Assembly: GCA_944384235.1 (NCBI GenBank) | Contig: CALWSP010000006.1 | Coordinates: forward strand, 1-64,000 | Length of the DNA stretch: 64,000 bases | Reading direction: 5' to 3' | Origin: an uncultured Clostridia bacterium | GTDB taxonomy: Bacteria > Bacillota > Clostridia > Lachnospirales > CAG-274 | Shown here: positions 46,742 to 55,732 of the stretch, piece after piece | Position numbering within the stretch: position 1 is the first letter of the stretch | How the letters are laid out: every line of letters begins with the position of its first letter | Notes under the pieces: model-generated | Databases searched by the model: none | Seen by the model: the letters and a program-made list of their open reading frames with translations, nothing else | Told to the model about the DNA's origin: nothing | Translations under genes and position numbers: made by a program

Positions 46742-48100
46742 TTATCCTAAAAGATTTATATATCCAACGCTTAACACTCTGTCGTTTTGCATAAGCTCAG
46801 TATATATTTCATAATTCATAGCTGCAACAGTTGGCCCATCTAACTCGTATGTTAGCTTAAGCCCCATTTCAGCTTGGTATCTTCCAATGTTTCTAGCCAC
46901 TGTGTTGTTTTTGTCAACTTTGTATCCTAAAAACTTAATAGCAGCTATAACATTTTCGTTGTCAAGGCTTTCGCCTTCGTTAACAAATAATATTTTATCT
47001 ACCGTAACATTTGGAGTAATACCAATTCCGTCAATCTTCTTTCCATATCTTGATGAATACTCCATTGTAGTCATTTTAACATATCCAATGTCGTCAAATT
47101 CCATCACACTTTGCATAACACCTTTTCCAAAAGTCTGTTCGCCAACAATTTTTGCAGCCCCACTGTCTTGCATAGCTGATGCAACAATTTCAGAGGCAGA
47201 TGCAGTTAAACCGTCAACTAAAACAACACATTTTTCATAAGGCTTAACTTTCAAATCAGATGTATATGTAGTAATTTTTCCACCCTTGTCCCTTGCAGTT
47301 ATAATAACACCACTAGGAACAATTTGCCTAGCAACACCAATTGCCTCGTCAACATATCCCCCTGTGTTTCCTCTTAAATCTAAAATCAACTTTGTCTTTC
47401 CTTGATTTTTAAATTCTCGAAGCTCTTTTGAAAACTCGTTAGATGTGTTTTTGTTAAAAGAACTAATTTTAATGTATCCAACACTTTCATCATTGTATTT
47501 TTGGCTGTTTGAGTTAAAACTAGACATATCATTTATAAAATTAACAGAATGATACTCAACTCTACTAAGAGAAACACTATACTCTTTAATGCTATCTCCT
47601 CTGGCTATTTTCATACTAATAACTTCTGCTATATTTGAAGTAACAGATTCGTTGTATTCCTCCTCACCAATGTCGTAGGAAGACACACCTTTAATAGCCC
47701 TAATCTCGTCTCCAACTCTCACGCCGTCTTTATATAAACTAGAGGTTTTAGGTAATTTTGATATAATAGGGTAACCACCGCCTGAAAAATCACACTCAAA
47801 ATCGGGAGCATACCAAACAGTTCTCTCAGCGTTTTTTAACGCCTCATACTCCTCTTTAGTTAAATAGTCGCTATATTCATCAAGCTCGTCAACCATTGCT
47901 CTAATTGCAGTTTGCATAAGGTTTTTAATGTTAACATCTTCGCCAACATAGTTGCTTTTAATATATTTTATTATTTCCTCAAAATAAGACCCAGCCATTT
48001 CTGCTTGCTCTTGGCTTGACATACTTTCAAAATTTTCCTCAGCATAAACATTTCCAGCAAAACCTAAAACTAAACCTAATATAACAAAAAATCTTTTCAA
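46742..48100 (-). CDS. S41 family C-terminal processing peptidase (CtpA-like)
   Basis: 452 residues from TTG 48100 (MKRFFVILG), spaced after AAGGTGACGGG. Signal peptide about 1-20 (VYA), PDZ domain (about 100-180), protease domain with LDLRGNTGGYVDEA, catalytic Ser in LTASASEIVASAM and Lys in EQTFGKGVMQ, and a peptidoglycan-binding-like tail (about 385-440). It should cleave exported proteins at their C-termini, as CtpA/CtpB do in Bacillus. It is followed by the pyrG promoter. Confidence 0.92.
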   Translation of the reverse strand: MKRFFVILGLVLGFAGNVYAEENFESMSSQEQAEMAGSYFEEIIKYIKSNYVGEDVNIKNLMQTAIRAMVDELDEYSDYLTKEEYEALKNAERTVWYAPDFECDFSGGGYPIISKLPKTSSLYKDGVRVGDEIRAIKGVSSYDIGEEEYNESVTSNIAEVISMKIARGDSIKEYSVSLSRVEYHSVNFINDMSSFNSNSQKYNDESVGYIKISSFNKNTSNEFSKELREFKNQGKTKLILDLRGNTGGYVDEAIGVARQIVPSGVIITARDKGGKITTYTSDLKVKPYEKCVVLVDGLTASASEIVASAMQDSGAAKIVGEQTFGKGVMQSVMEFDDIGYVKMTTMEYSSRYGKKIDGIGITPNVTVDKILFVNEGESLDNENVIAAIKFLGYKVDKNNTVARNIGRYQAEMGLKLTYELDGPTVAAMNYEIYTELMQNDRVLSVGYINLLG

Positions 48101-48122
48101 CCCGTCACCTTCTTTTTGCTAC

Positions 48123-48668
48123 CTAGCCCTTTAAAACATCTTTGTTCTTTAAAATATAATCAAATGCAGAAATAATTGCAAGAACTAAACTGCCATAAAT
48201 TAATATATAACTTAAATAATTAAAAAATACATTGTCTATGTTTAATAATAAAACAATTAACATAGCCATTTGGCAAATAGTCTTTATTTTACCCCAAAAA
48301 CTAGCTGCAATAACAACATTTTGTTCAACTGCTAAAGTTCTAAACCCAGTTATAATAAACTCTCTAGCAATAATAACTATAACAACAACACTTGGTAAAC
48401 TAACTAAAGCATCTTCAATTCCAATTAAAGCAATCATAGCAGAACAAACTAATAACTTATCTGCCAAAGGGTCCATAAACTTGCCAAAATTAGTAATAAG
48501 ATTATATTTTCTAGCAATATATCCATCTAAACAATCTGTAAAAGATGCCACACAAAATATTGCCGTTGAAATGTATCTGCCTGTAACTCCAAAATCACCA
48601 AGTAAAAAGAATATAAAAAAAGGTATCATAATTATTCTAAGTAAAGTTAATTTGTTTGGCAAATTCAT
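48123..48668 (-). CDS. pgsA: CDP-diacylglycerol--glycerol-3-phosphate 3-phosphatidyltransferase
   Basis: 181 residues from ATG 48668, one base past the rimO stop codon, with AAAGGATTG upstream. The CDP-alcohol phosphotransferase signature DG-x2-AR-x8-G-x3-D-x3-D is complete (DGYIARKY ... GKFMDPLADKL). Four to five membrane helices. It makes phosphatidylglycerol phosphate. The rimO-pgsA pair is common in Firmicutes. Confidence 0.94.
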   Translation of the reverse strand: MNLPNKLTLLRIIMIPFFIFFLLGDFGVTGRYISTAIFCVASFTDCLDGYIARKYNLITNFGKFMDPLADKLLVCSAMIALIGIEDALVSLPSVVVIVIIAREFIITGFRTLAVEQNVVIAASFWGKIKTICQMAMLIVLLLNIDNVFFNYLSYILIYGSLVLAIISAFDYILKNKDVLKG

Positions 48669-48669
48669 A

Positions 48670-50013
48670 TTAATCAATCCTTTCCCCAATAAGGTCGTAA
48701 TCTCCTGCCTCAGTTATTTTAATCTTATAAAAATCTCCTGCAAGTAACTCTTCTTTAGACCTAAAGAAAACAAAACCATCTATTTCATAACAATCTCTGT
48801 AACTTCTTCCACAGTAAATATCGTCCTCGCCCTCAATTTTACCTTCTACAATAACTTCAAGAGTTTTTCCTACATATTTTTCACAAATAGAAGCAGAAAT
48901 GCTCTTTTGAAGTTCTAAAATGTAATCTTTTCTCTCTTCTTTAACATCTTCATCAATTTGGTTAGGAAGTTTTGCAGCAGGAGTTCCTTCTTCCTGAGAA
49001 TAAGTAAACACACCAAGCCTATCAAACCCAATTTCCTTAATAAATTCACATTGAGCATTAAAATCTTCCTCAGTTTCTGATGGAAAACCAGTAATTAATG
49101 TAGTTCTAATACACATATCTGGCATTTTTTCTCTAAGTCTTTCAATAGTCTTTTTAAGGCCCTCTCTAGTGCTTCTTCTTCCCATCAGCTTTAATATTTT
49201 GTCCTCACTGTGCTGAATAGGCATATCAAGATAATGTAAAACCTTAGGGTTTGTTGCCATTTCTTCAATTAATTCTTCAGTAATATTTTCAGGGTAACAA
49301 TATAAAATTCTAAGCCACTTAATGTCCTCAATTTCGCTTAATCTTCTAAGTAATTTAGGTAAAGCCTTTTCACCATATAAATCTTGTCCATATAACGAAG
49401 TGTCTTGAGCAATTAAAATAAGCTCTTTAACTCCCTTTTCAGCTAATATTTCAGCCTCCTTAACAAGAGATTCCATATCCCTTGACCTATAATGCCCCCT
49501 TAAAGAAGGTATTGTACAGTATGTACATTTGCTGTCGCAACCCTCTGCAATTTTTAAATAACTAAAACCTCCAGTAGTAGTCACCATTCTCTTGTAGCTG
49601 TTTTCAGGGTTTAATATATGCTCTTTGTCAGTAACTAAATTAACTTTTTTCTCGCCGTCAGCAATTCTTTTAATAACAGATGCAATGCTTTCAAAATCTC
49701 CAGTTCCAACAACAGCGTCAACTTCAGGCAACGCCTCAAAAATTTCGTCTTTGTATCTTTGAGCCATACAGCCAGTAACAATAATTCCCTTGCACTTGCC
49801 CTCTTTTTTGTAGTCAGCCATTTCAAGAACCTTGTCAATCCCCTCTTGGTTGGCGTCCATAATAAAACCACAACTGTTTATAATAATAATGTCAGCTTCA
49901 CTATCATTGTCAGTAATAACATAACCCTCTTGGTCAATAAGCCCAAGCATAATTTCACTATCAATCAAATTCTTATCACAACCAAGTGATACAAAACTTA
50001 TTTTTGCACTCAT
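48670..50013 (-). CDS. rimO: Ribosomal protein S12 methylthiotransferase RimO
   Basis: 447 residues. UPF0004 domain with three Cys (VSLGCDKNLIDSE, NSCGFI, VTGCMAQRY), radical-SAM Cys triad GCDSKCTYCTIPSLRG, and a C-terminal TRAM domain. The ISFVSLGCDKNLIDSE opening separates RimO from MiaB/MtaB. It adds a methylthio group to an Asp of S12. AGGAG precedes the ATG. Confidence 0.95.
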   Translation of the reverse strand: MSAKISFVSLGCDKNLIDSEIMLGLIDQEGYVITDNDSEADIIIINSCGFIMDANQEGIDKVLEMADYKKEGKCKGIIVTGCMAQRYKDEIFEALPEVDAVVGTGDFESIASVIKRIADGEKKVNLVTDKEHILNPENSYKRMVTTTGGFSYLKIAEGCDSKCTYCTIPSLRGHYRSRDMESLVKEAEILAEKGVKELILIAQDTSLYGQDLYGEKALPKLLRRLSEIEDIKWLRILYCYPENITEELIEEMATNPKVLHYLDMPIQHSEDKILKLMGRRSTREGLKKTIERLREKMPDMCIRTTLITGFPSETEEDFNAQCEFIKEIGFDRLGVFTYSQEEGTPAAKLPNQIDEDVKEERKDYILELQKSISASICEKYVGKTLEVIVEGKIEGEDDIYCGRSYRDCYEIDGFVFFRSKEELLAGDFYKIKITEAGDYDLIGERID

Positions 50014-50120
50014 ATCAATTCTCCTATAAAAATTTATACTTTCATTATAACACTTTTTAATAGAAATTTACAAACTAATTTTTCCTTAATACTTAATTTT
50101 TTTAACCAAAAATATATAGA

Positions 50121-50146
50121 AAACCACCTACATTTATAGGTGGTTT
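50121..50146 (-). terminator. Terminator after rlmH
   Basis: AAACCACCTA and TAGGTGGTTT with a 6-nt loop, followed on the minus strand by a T-rich tail. Confidence 0.82.
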
Positions 50147-50149
50147 ATT

Positions 50150-50626
50150 TCATTTATGATATGGTTCATTTTTCATTATTCTATTTGCTCTGTAGATTTG
50201 CTCAAGAAGTATAACACGCATAAGTTGGTGAGGAAATGTCATATCAGAAAAACTAATTTTAAAATCTGCTTTTTTTAATATTTTTTCACTAAGCCCTAAA
50301 GAACCACCAATAACAAAAGTTAAGTGGCTAACACCTCTAACCATTTTGTCGCTTATAAAAGATGAAAATTTTTCGCTATCAAGCTTCTTTCCATCAATAG
50401 CAAGAGCAACAACATAACTTTCTCCTAAAATCTTTAAAAGCCTTTCCGCCTCTGTGTCTTTAACTTGAATCATTTGAGCCTCGCTCATATTTTCTGGAGC
50501 TTTTTCATCTGCCACTTCCACAATGTTTAAATTAACATATCTTGAAAGCCTTTTTGAATACTCTTTAATAGCGTCAATAAAATACTTTTCCTTTATTTTT
50601 CCAACACAAGCAATAGTAATTTTCAT
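50150..50626 (-). CDS. rlmH: 23S rRNA (pseudouridine1915-N3)-methyltransferase RlmH
   Basis: 158 residues, a full-length SPOUT methyltransferase: ITIACVGKIKEKYF at the start, FVIGGSLGLSEKIL (SAM-binding knot) and the C-terminal EQIYRANRIMKNEPYHK. It directly follows walJ (1 bp). In B. subtilis it also lies near the walRK-yycHIJ cluster. Confidence 0.96.
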   Translation of the reverse strand: MKITIACVGKIKEKYFIDAIKEYSKRLSRYVNLNIVEVADEKAPENMSEAQMIQVKDTEAERLLKILGESYVVALAIDGKKLDSEKFSSFISDKMVRGVSHLTFVIGGSLGLSEKILKKADFKISFSDMTFPHQLMRVILLEQIYRANRIMKNEPYHK

Positions 50627-51427
50627 TTAAAACTCAACCCTTCTTTTAACACCATAAGGCGAAGCAACCCACATATCAAAATCTCCACCAAGCTCAATTC
50701 CACTGCTTGTAACAATGTCCTTAACTGTGTCAAAAGCCACTCTTGGTGTGTTGTTTTCTCTGCTCAAATGCCCAAGAAAAACATACTTTAGCTTGCTGTC
50801 AGCAAAATCTTTTAAAAAATTGCCTGCACTTATGTTGCTAAGATGTCCATAATCGCTTAAAATTCTCTGTTTTAAATTGTATGTATACGAGCCGTTTCTA
50901 ACCATATCCTCGTCGTGATTGCTTTCAATTAATAAAAGAGAAGAGCCTTTTGCATTTTCAATAATGCTTTCCGAAATATGCCCAATATCCGTAGCTATTG
51001 TAATCTTTTCCTTTTCTGTTGTAATGCTGTATCCAACTGGCTCACTTGCATCGTGAGGAATTGAAAAAGGCTTTATAGTTAAATCATTAAAAATTGTATA
51101 CTCGTCAGCATAAACTCTTTTTTTCAAATTTTCTCTAATGCTATCTACCTTTATTTTAGCTGGCATATTGTTCCAAGTTCCCTCTGTTGCATAAATAGGT
51201 ATGTTGTATCTTCTGGCTAAAACGCCAATACCATCTACGTGGTCTAAATGCTCGTGAGTAACAAAAACAGCATCTATGTCGTTTCCGCTTAACTCAAGCT
51301 CGCTTAAACCTTGTTCAATTTTCTTTCCACTCAAACCAGCGTCAACTAATATATTAGTATATTCTGTGCCAATATATATACAATTTCCAGATGAACTGCT
51401 TGCAATTGGAGCAAATTTTAGCTTCAT
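50627..51427 (-). CDS. walJ: WalJ/YycJ metallo-beta-lactamase-fold hydrolase
   Basis: 266 residues from ATG 51427, which overlaps the murA stop by one base, with AGGGTGAAAG upstream. The metal motif is THEHLDHVDGIG; IASSSSGNCIYIG and HLSNISAGNF are typical of YycJ. Family member of nucleases linked to DNA replication/repair and wall control. Sits in a murA-walJ-rlmH operon. Confidence 0.9.
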   Translation of the reverse strand: MKLKFAPIASSSSGNCIYIGTEYTNILVDAGLSGKKIEQGLSELELSGNDIDAVFVTHEHLDHVDGIGVLARRYNIPIYATEGTWNNMPAKIKVDSIRENLKKRVYADEYTIFNDLTIKPFSIPHDASEPVGYSITTEKEKITIATDIGHISESIIENAKGSSLLLIESNHDEDMVRNGSYTYNLKQRILSDYGHLSNISAGNFLKDFADSKLKYVFLGHLSRENNTPRVAFDTVKDIVTSSGIELGGDFDMWVASPYGVKRRVEF

Positions 51428-52689
51428 TATTCTTTCACCCTGCAAATATCTGCACCTAAAGCCTTTAGCTTATACTCAATTTTTTCATATCCTCTGTCAA
51501 TAAAACGAACATTACCTATTTTAGTTATGCCATTTGAAGCAAGCCCAGCAATAACCATAGCCGCACCAGCTCTTAAATCTGTTGCCATAACATCTGCTCC
51601 AAAAAGCTGGTTAACGCCGTGAATAGTAGCAACTCGCCCATCAACACTAATTTCACAACCAAACTTTTTCAACTGGTCAATATATTGAAAACGGTTTTCC
51701 CAAACAGTTTCGGTCAACAAACTAATGCCCTCTGCCTTAGCTAAGCCTGCAACCATTTGTGGCTGCAAATCTGTTGGAAAACCTGGGTAAGCCATAGTCT
51801 TAACTCTAGTAGCCCTTAACTTTCCAGTTGATATAACATTAATATAATCGTCGCCTTCTTCAATAACACAGCCCATCTCTCTTAACTTTGCAGATAAACT
51901 GTCCATATGTTTAGGTATAATGTTTTTAACACAAACATTTCCCCCACAAACAGCAGCTGCAATCATATAAGTTCCAGCCTCTATTTGGTCAGGAATAATC
52001 ATATACTCTGCCCCGTGCAATTTTTCCACACCAGTAATTCTAATAACATCAGTGCCAGCACCCTTAATTTTAGCACCCATCATATTTAAAAAGTTAGCAG
52101 TGTCAACAATATGTGGCTCTTTAGCTGCGTTTTCTATTGTTGTAACACCCTCAGCTAATGTAGCTGCAAGCATTGCATTAATAGTTGCACCAACAGAAAC
52201 AGTGTCAAGGAAAATGTCAGTTCCAATAAGCCTTTCAGCCTTTAAAGAAATTATTCCATTTTCATAATCTTCTTCAATTTCAGCACCTAAAGCTCTAAAA
52301 GCCTTTAAATGTAAGTCAATAGGTCTAGTGCCAAAGTTGCAACCACCAGGTAAAGCAACTTTAGCCTCTTTAAATCTACCAAGCAAAGCACCCATTAAAT
52401 AATAAGATGCTCTTATTCTTCTAACAGAGTCAAAAGTAGCATTGAAATTAGTTAAATTTGATGAATCCACCATTAATGTACCCTCACCAATTAACTCACA
52501 AACTGCACCTAATTTAATTAAAGTATCTTGCAAACATCTAACATCTTCTATTGATGGTAAGTTGTCAATTATACAAACTCCATTAGCCATAATAGCAGCA
52601 GGAATAATGGCAACAACTGCATTTTTTGCCCCGCTTATCATAACTTCACCGTTAAGAGCCTTTTTGCCCTTAATTAATAAATGCTCCAC
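51427..52689 (-). CDS. murA: UDP-N-acetylglucosamine 1-carboxyvinyltransferase (MurA)
   Basis: 420 residues from GTG 52689 (MEHLLIKGKKALNGEV), spaced 7 bases from AGAGGTG; the GTG two codons earlier is too near. Signatures SGAKNAVVAIIPAAI and the fosfomycin-binding Cys loop PGGCNFGTRPIDLHL are present. First committed step of peptidoglycan synthesis. Inserted between yycI and walJ relative to the Bacillus order, with a terminator separating it from yycI. Confidence 0.94.
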   Translation of the reverse strand: MEHLLIKGKKALNGEVMISGAKNAVVAIIPAAIMANGVCIIDNLPSIEDVRCLQDTLIKLGAVCELIGEGTLMVDSSNLTNFNATFDSVRRIRASYYLMGALLGRFKEAKVALPGGCNFGTRPIDLHLKAFRALGAEIEEDYENGIISLKAERLIGTDIFLDTVSVGATINAMLAATLAEGVTTIENAAKEPHIVDTANFLNMMGAKIKGAGTDVIRITGVEKLHGAEYMIIPDQIEAGTYMIAAAVCGGNVCVKNIIPKHMDSLSAKLREMGCVIEEGDDYINVISTGKLRATRVKTMAYPGFPTDLQPQMVAGLAKAEGISLLTETVWENRFQYIDQLKKFGCEISVDGRVATIHGVNQLFGADVMATDLRAGAAMVIAGLASNGITKIGNVRFIDRGYEKIEYKLKALGADICRVKE

Positions 52690-52810
52690 TAGCACACACC
52701 TCTCTGGTATACAATAATTTTATCTATTTAAGGTTTAAAACCCTTTAAATCAAACTACACTACTTATATCTAGTATATATTAACTTTTTATATTTTTCAA
52801 CACAAAAATA

Positions 52811-52852
52811 AGGTCAAAGTCCAAAATTTTTAAAATCATTGTACTTCGACCT
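52811..52852 (-). terminator. Terminator after yycI
   Basis: Minus strand AGGTCGAAGT and ACTTTGACCT arms (one wobble) with a long AT loop, followed by TATTTTTG. It separates yycHI from murA. Confidence 0.6.
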
Positions 52853-52908
52853 ATTAATATTAACAACAAAGACATAACTTGTCAAGATTTTTCTAAACTA
52901 TTTAAAAT

Positions 52909-53727
52909 TCAAAAACACTCACCAGAGTAAGCATTAACAAAATATTCCTTGTTATTGCAAAAAATTCTGTAAAAAGGCACAAGGTAATCATCTAAATTGT
53001 TTTTACTATCCACACTTTTGTATCCAAATTCAATGTTTGTAACAATAAATTTGTTGCTTTCATAGTCAAGGCTATTTTTAAAACTATATAAAATTTCATC
53101 ACTAGCATATATAGGAGTTTTTTTGCCACTTTCTTTGCCTATACTAGAAAAATTAAGTTGCATATTTAATTGGTTTTTTCCCACATAAAATTTTATATAG
53201 TTGCTAAAAACGTTGTATCCATCTGCCTTTTCGTAATATGTTAAAACAAACCTATCTTCCTCAAGGCTATATGAATGAAACTTGTACTTTCCAAATTTGT
53301 TGTTCACACTCTCAACAATATTGTCACAATATGCTTTAACATTTTCATAGTCAAAACTTTCAAAATTAATATCTCTTTTCAACTCTAATTTACTGTCCTT
53401 TATTGTAAGGTTTGAACAATCAGATAATAAAACAACGCCGTTTTCAACATCTGTTCTTTTAATGTTGCTTTCATCTTTTAAAAAAATCTGCTCTAGTTCT
53501 ATATAGTCATATCTATAATCATTTACCTCAATTCTTGCCTTAGGAAAAAATTCTTTTGGAATTTCACATTCCACCTCTATGTTGTTTTCCCCTAATAAAC
53601 TCTTAATGCTTTGAATTCTCTCGCCATCTAACATATTTTCGCTAACTCTGTTAACATTTAAAACAAAAAGAAATATGTTTAAAATAATTAACATTATAAT
53701 AGTGTAATTTTTAGCACTTGACCATTC
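52909..53727 (-). CDS. YycI-like two-component regulatory protein
   Basis: 272 residues from TTG 53727, seven bases after the yycH stop and well spaced from CAGGTGAT; upstream in-frame starts lie inside yycH. One N-terminal membrane helix (about 10-30, after MEWSSAKN) and an extracytoplasmic beta-rich domain ending in NAYSGECF. In Bacillus, YycI and YycH are membrane partners that restrain the WalK kinase. Sequence divergence is high; the call rests on architecture, start motif and order. Confidence 0.72.
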   Translation of the reverse strand, partial: EWSSAKNYTIIMLIILNIFLFVLNVNRVSENMLDGERIQSIKSLLGENNIEVECEIPKEFFPKARIEVNDYRYDYIELEQIFLKDESNIKRTDVENGVVLLSDCSNLTIKDSKLELKRDINFESFDYENVKAYCDNIVESVNNKFGKYKFHSYSLEEDRFVLTYYEKADGYNVFSNYIKFYVGKNQLNMQLNFSSIGKESGKKTPIYASDEILYSFKNSLDYESNKFIVTNIEFGYKSVDSKNNLDDYLVPFYRIFCNNKEYFVNAYSGECF

Positions 53728-53734
53728 CAAAAAA

Positions 53735-55057
53735 TCACCTGCCCTCAGTATCAATAACAAATGTGTTTCCGTTTATTTCAAATATCCATTTCAAACCAAA
53801 ACTTCTCTCGCTTGCCACATATACAAGCTTCATATCGTCAATAACTCTTTCTTTTCTTTCTCTTTGGTCAATACCCTCGTAAACCTTGTCAATAGCAGAA
53901 ATAAAATCCACTTTAGCCTCTAAAACATTTTTTTCAGAAATAGTGTACCTACAACCATATTTTTTGTAATTATCCACACTACCATTTGAAGTAACAACCT
54001 CAATAAATGAACTCATACCAGTGCTTTCTTTAATTTCACTACTAGGAATGATAGGCAAATTGTTTATTTTATAATTAAAATAAAATTTATACTTCCCATC
54101 TTCTACCTTGTAATCACATAAATATATTTCGTTTGTAACAAATCTATCTCTTTTAATAATGTTTATAGCTGTGTTGTAGTTTTCTAAAAAACTGTTTTCT
54201 TTTTTGCTTTTAACATTATAATTAAAATATTCAAATACATTGTTTTCATATAATTTAACAACTGTTGTTTCGTCGCTAAAAGAATAATTGTCGTTGTTTT
54301 TGCTATAATTTTTAATAACAGCATTTTCAAAAAATAAATTCGCATTTTCTTCAATCATATTAGAAATATAATGTGGCTCAATAACATTGTAGCTGTAAAT
54401 ATCCCCTTTACTTTGAGGAAGAAAAATGTTTCCTTTAAATACATCAAATCCATTTTCTACACTTGATATATAGTAAATATCCTCCTCACTCTCTGAAAAA
54501 CTAGAGCAAGCCTCATATATTTTTCCAATAACATTGTTGCTTTTTATTTCCACAAAAACACTAGTGTTTTCTTTTGAATTTAAAAAAATAACTCTCATAA
54601 ATGAGCTGTCTACCCTTGGAGAAATAATAATCTTATCATACTTTGGTATGCTTGCATAATTATCTCCACTAACGCCAAAAATTTCCTTTAAATCCTTGCC
54701 ATCAATTAAAAAATCATACTCGTATATAATTGCCCTGTTTTGTAATATACTTTCCCAGTCTAAAACGTTTTTGTTTTCAACAACAGCCCCCTTTGATAAA
54801 GCTAATATAATACCCTCATCAAACACATCTGTATAATCTTTAAGGCTTTCACCCTTGCAAATCACCTTGTTTTCCCCAAGGTTTATAATCAATCTATCAA
54901 GTGTATAATCAACATTTTTGCTATATATGGCGTTTCTGTCATCATTAAAGAAAAAAAAGTTATGGTCTGAAAAATCTCCAAACCATAACTCACCTGTTTG
55001 ATAAATAGCCAAAACCATCAAAAAAGCAATTATACAATTCCTTCCGAAGTTTTTCAT
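53735..55057 (-). CDS. YycH-like two-component regulatory protein
   Basis: 440 residues, with an N-terminal membrane helix (about 5-22, ending YQTGELWFGDF) and a large extracytoplasmic domain. The helix-then-beta layout, the motif YQTGELWF near the start, and its place directly before a YycI-like gene and near walJ support a YycH relative. Sequence alone would be weak. The WalRK kinase pair is not in the window. AGGTATAAATAT before the ATG is a poor ribosome site. Confidence 0.68.
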   Translation of the reverse strand: MKNFGRNCIIAFLMVLAIYQTGELWFGDFSDHNFFFFNDDRNAIYSKNVDYTLDRLIINLGENKVICKGESLKDYTDVFDEGIILALSKGAVVENKNVLDWESILQNRAIIYEYDFLIDGKDLKEIFGVSGDNYASIPKYDKIIISPRVDSSFMRVIFLNSKENTSVFVEIKSNNVIGKIYEACSSFSESEEDIYYISSVENGFDVFKGNIFLPQSKGDIYSYNVIEPHYISNMIEENANLFFENAVIKNYSKNNDNYSFSDETTVVKLYENNVFEYFNYNVKSKKENSFLENYNTAINIIKRDRFVTNEIYLCDYKVEDGKYKFYFNYKINNLPIIPSSEIKESTGMSSFIEVVTSNGSVDNYKKYGCRYTISEKNVLEAKVDFISAIDKVYEGIDQRERKERVIDDMKLVYVASERSFGLKWIFEINGNTFVIDTEGR

Positions 55058-55084
55058 ATATTTATACCTTTAATTTTAATTTAA

Positions 55085-55537
55085 CTACCAGTTACTACTG
55101 CCAGGCATAGCAATACTTTGAGAAAGTGTTGCTTTTAAAACAGCCTTTTTTCTTGTTATATTTGCCTTCACATCAGAATAGTCGTTTAAATTTTTTGCAG
55201 CAACAACAATATAGTTTTTGCCCTCTTTAAGTGCAATATTCTGACTAAATATACCACTAGAGCCAACAATCAAATTATAACCTCTTACATACTTGTAAGT
55301 TGTTGTAGAATTTGCCACAATTGGCTCATAAATAGTTATAGACACCTGAGAACCAGGCTCTGAAGTGCCAGATACAACTCTAAAATAGTCAAAAGTAATT
55401 TCATTTGACTTGTTTGGATTAATTCCATTAGTAACCTTAAAATCTTTAACTTGTGCAGCGTTGGCAGATGCAGGCATAGCTAACATCATAAAAGCCATAG
55501 TCATTACAGCAAGAAAAGTAAGTATAAACTTTTTCAT
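55085..55537 (-). CDS. Small secreted protein of unknown function
   Basis: 150 residues from ATG 55537, behind GGAGGGAGGGC. Signal peptide about 1-28 (ANA). The mature part, about 120 residues, looks beta-rich (VSITIYEPIVANSTTTYKY, split here by Thr-rich turns; GSSGIFSQNIALKEGKNYIVV), suggesting one Ig-like domain. No anchor, repeats or catalytic motif. It lies 27 bp upstream of yycH, so it may be co-transcribed. Confidence 0.8.
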   Translation of the reverse strand: MKKFILTFLAVMTMAFMMLAMPASANAAQVKDFKVTNGINPNKSNEITFDYFRVVSGTSEPGSQVSITIYEPIVANSTTTYKYVRGYNLIVGSSGIFSQNIALKEGKNYIVVAAKNLNDYSDVKANITRKKAVLKATLSQSIAMPGSSNW

Positions 55538-55732
55538 AACATTAGTGCCCTCCCTCCGAAAAAAATAAGCGTGCATTTTAAAATAATTAACTATGTATTA
55601 TAATAACAAATTAATCTTAAATTATAATTACAGTCAAATTACTTTTGCGTTAATTTTAAGATGCCTTTAAACTTTTATCTAAAAATATTATACCACATTT
55701 TATTCAATTATAATATTACATTATTATTTCAA

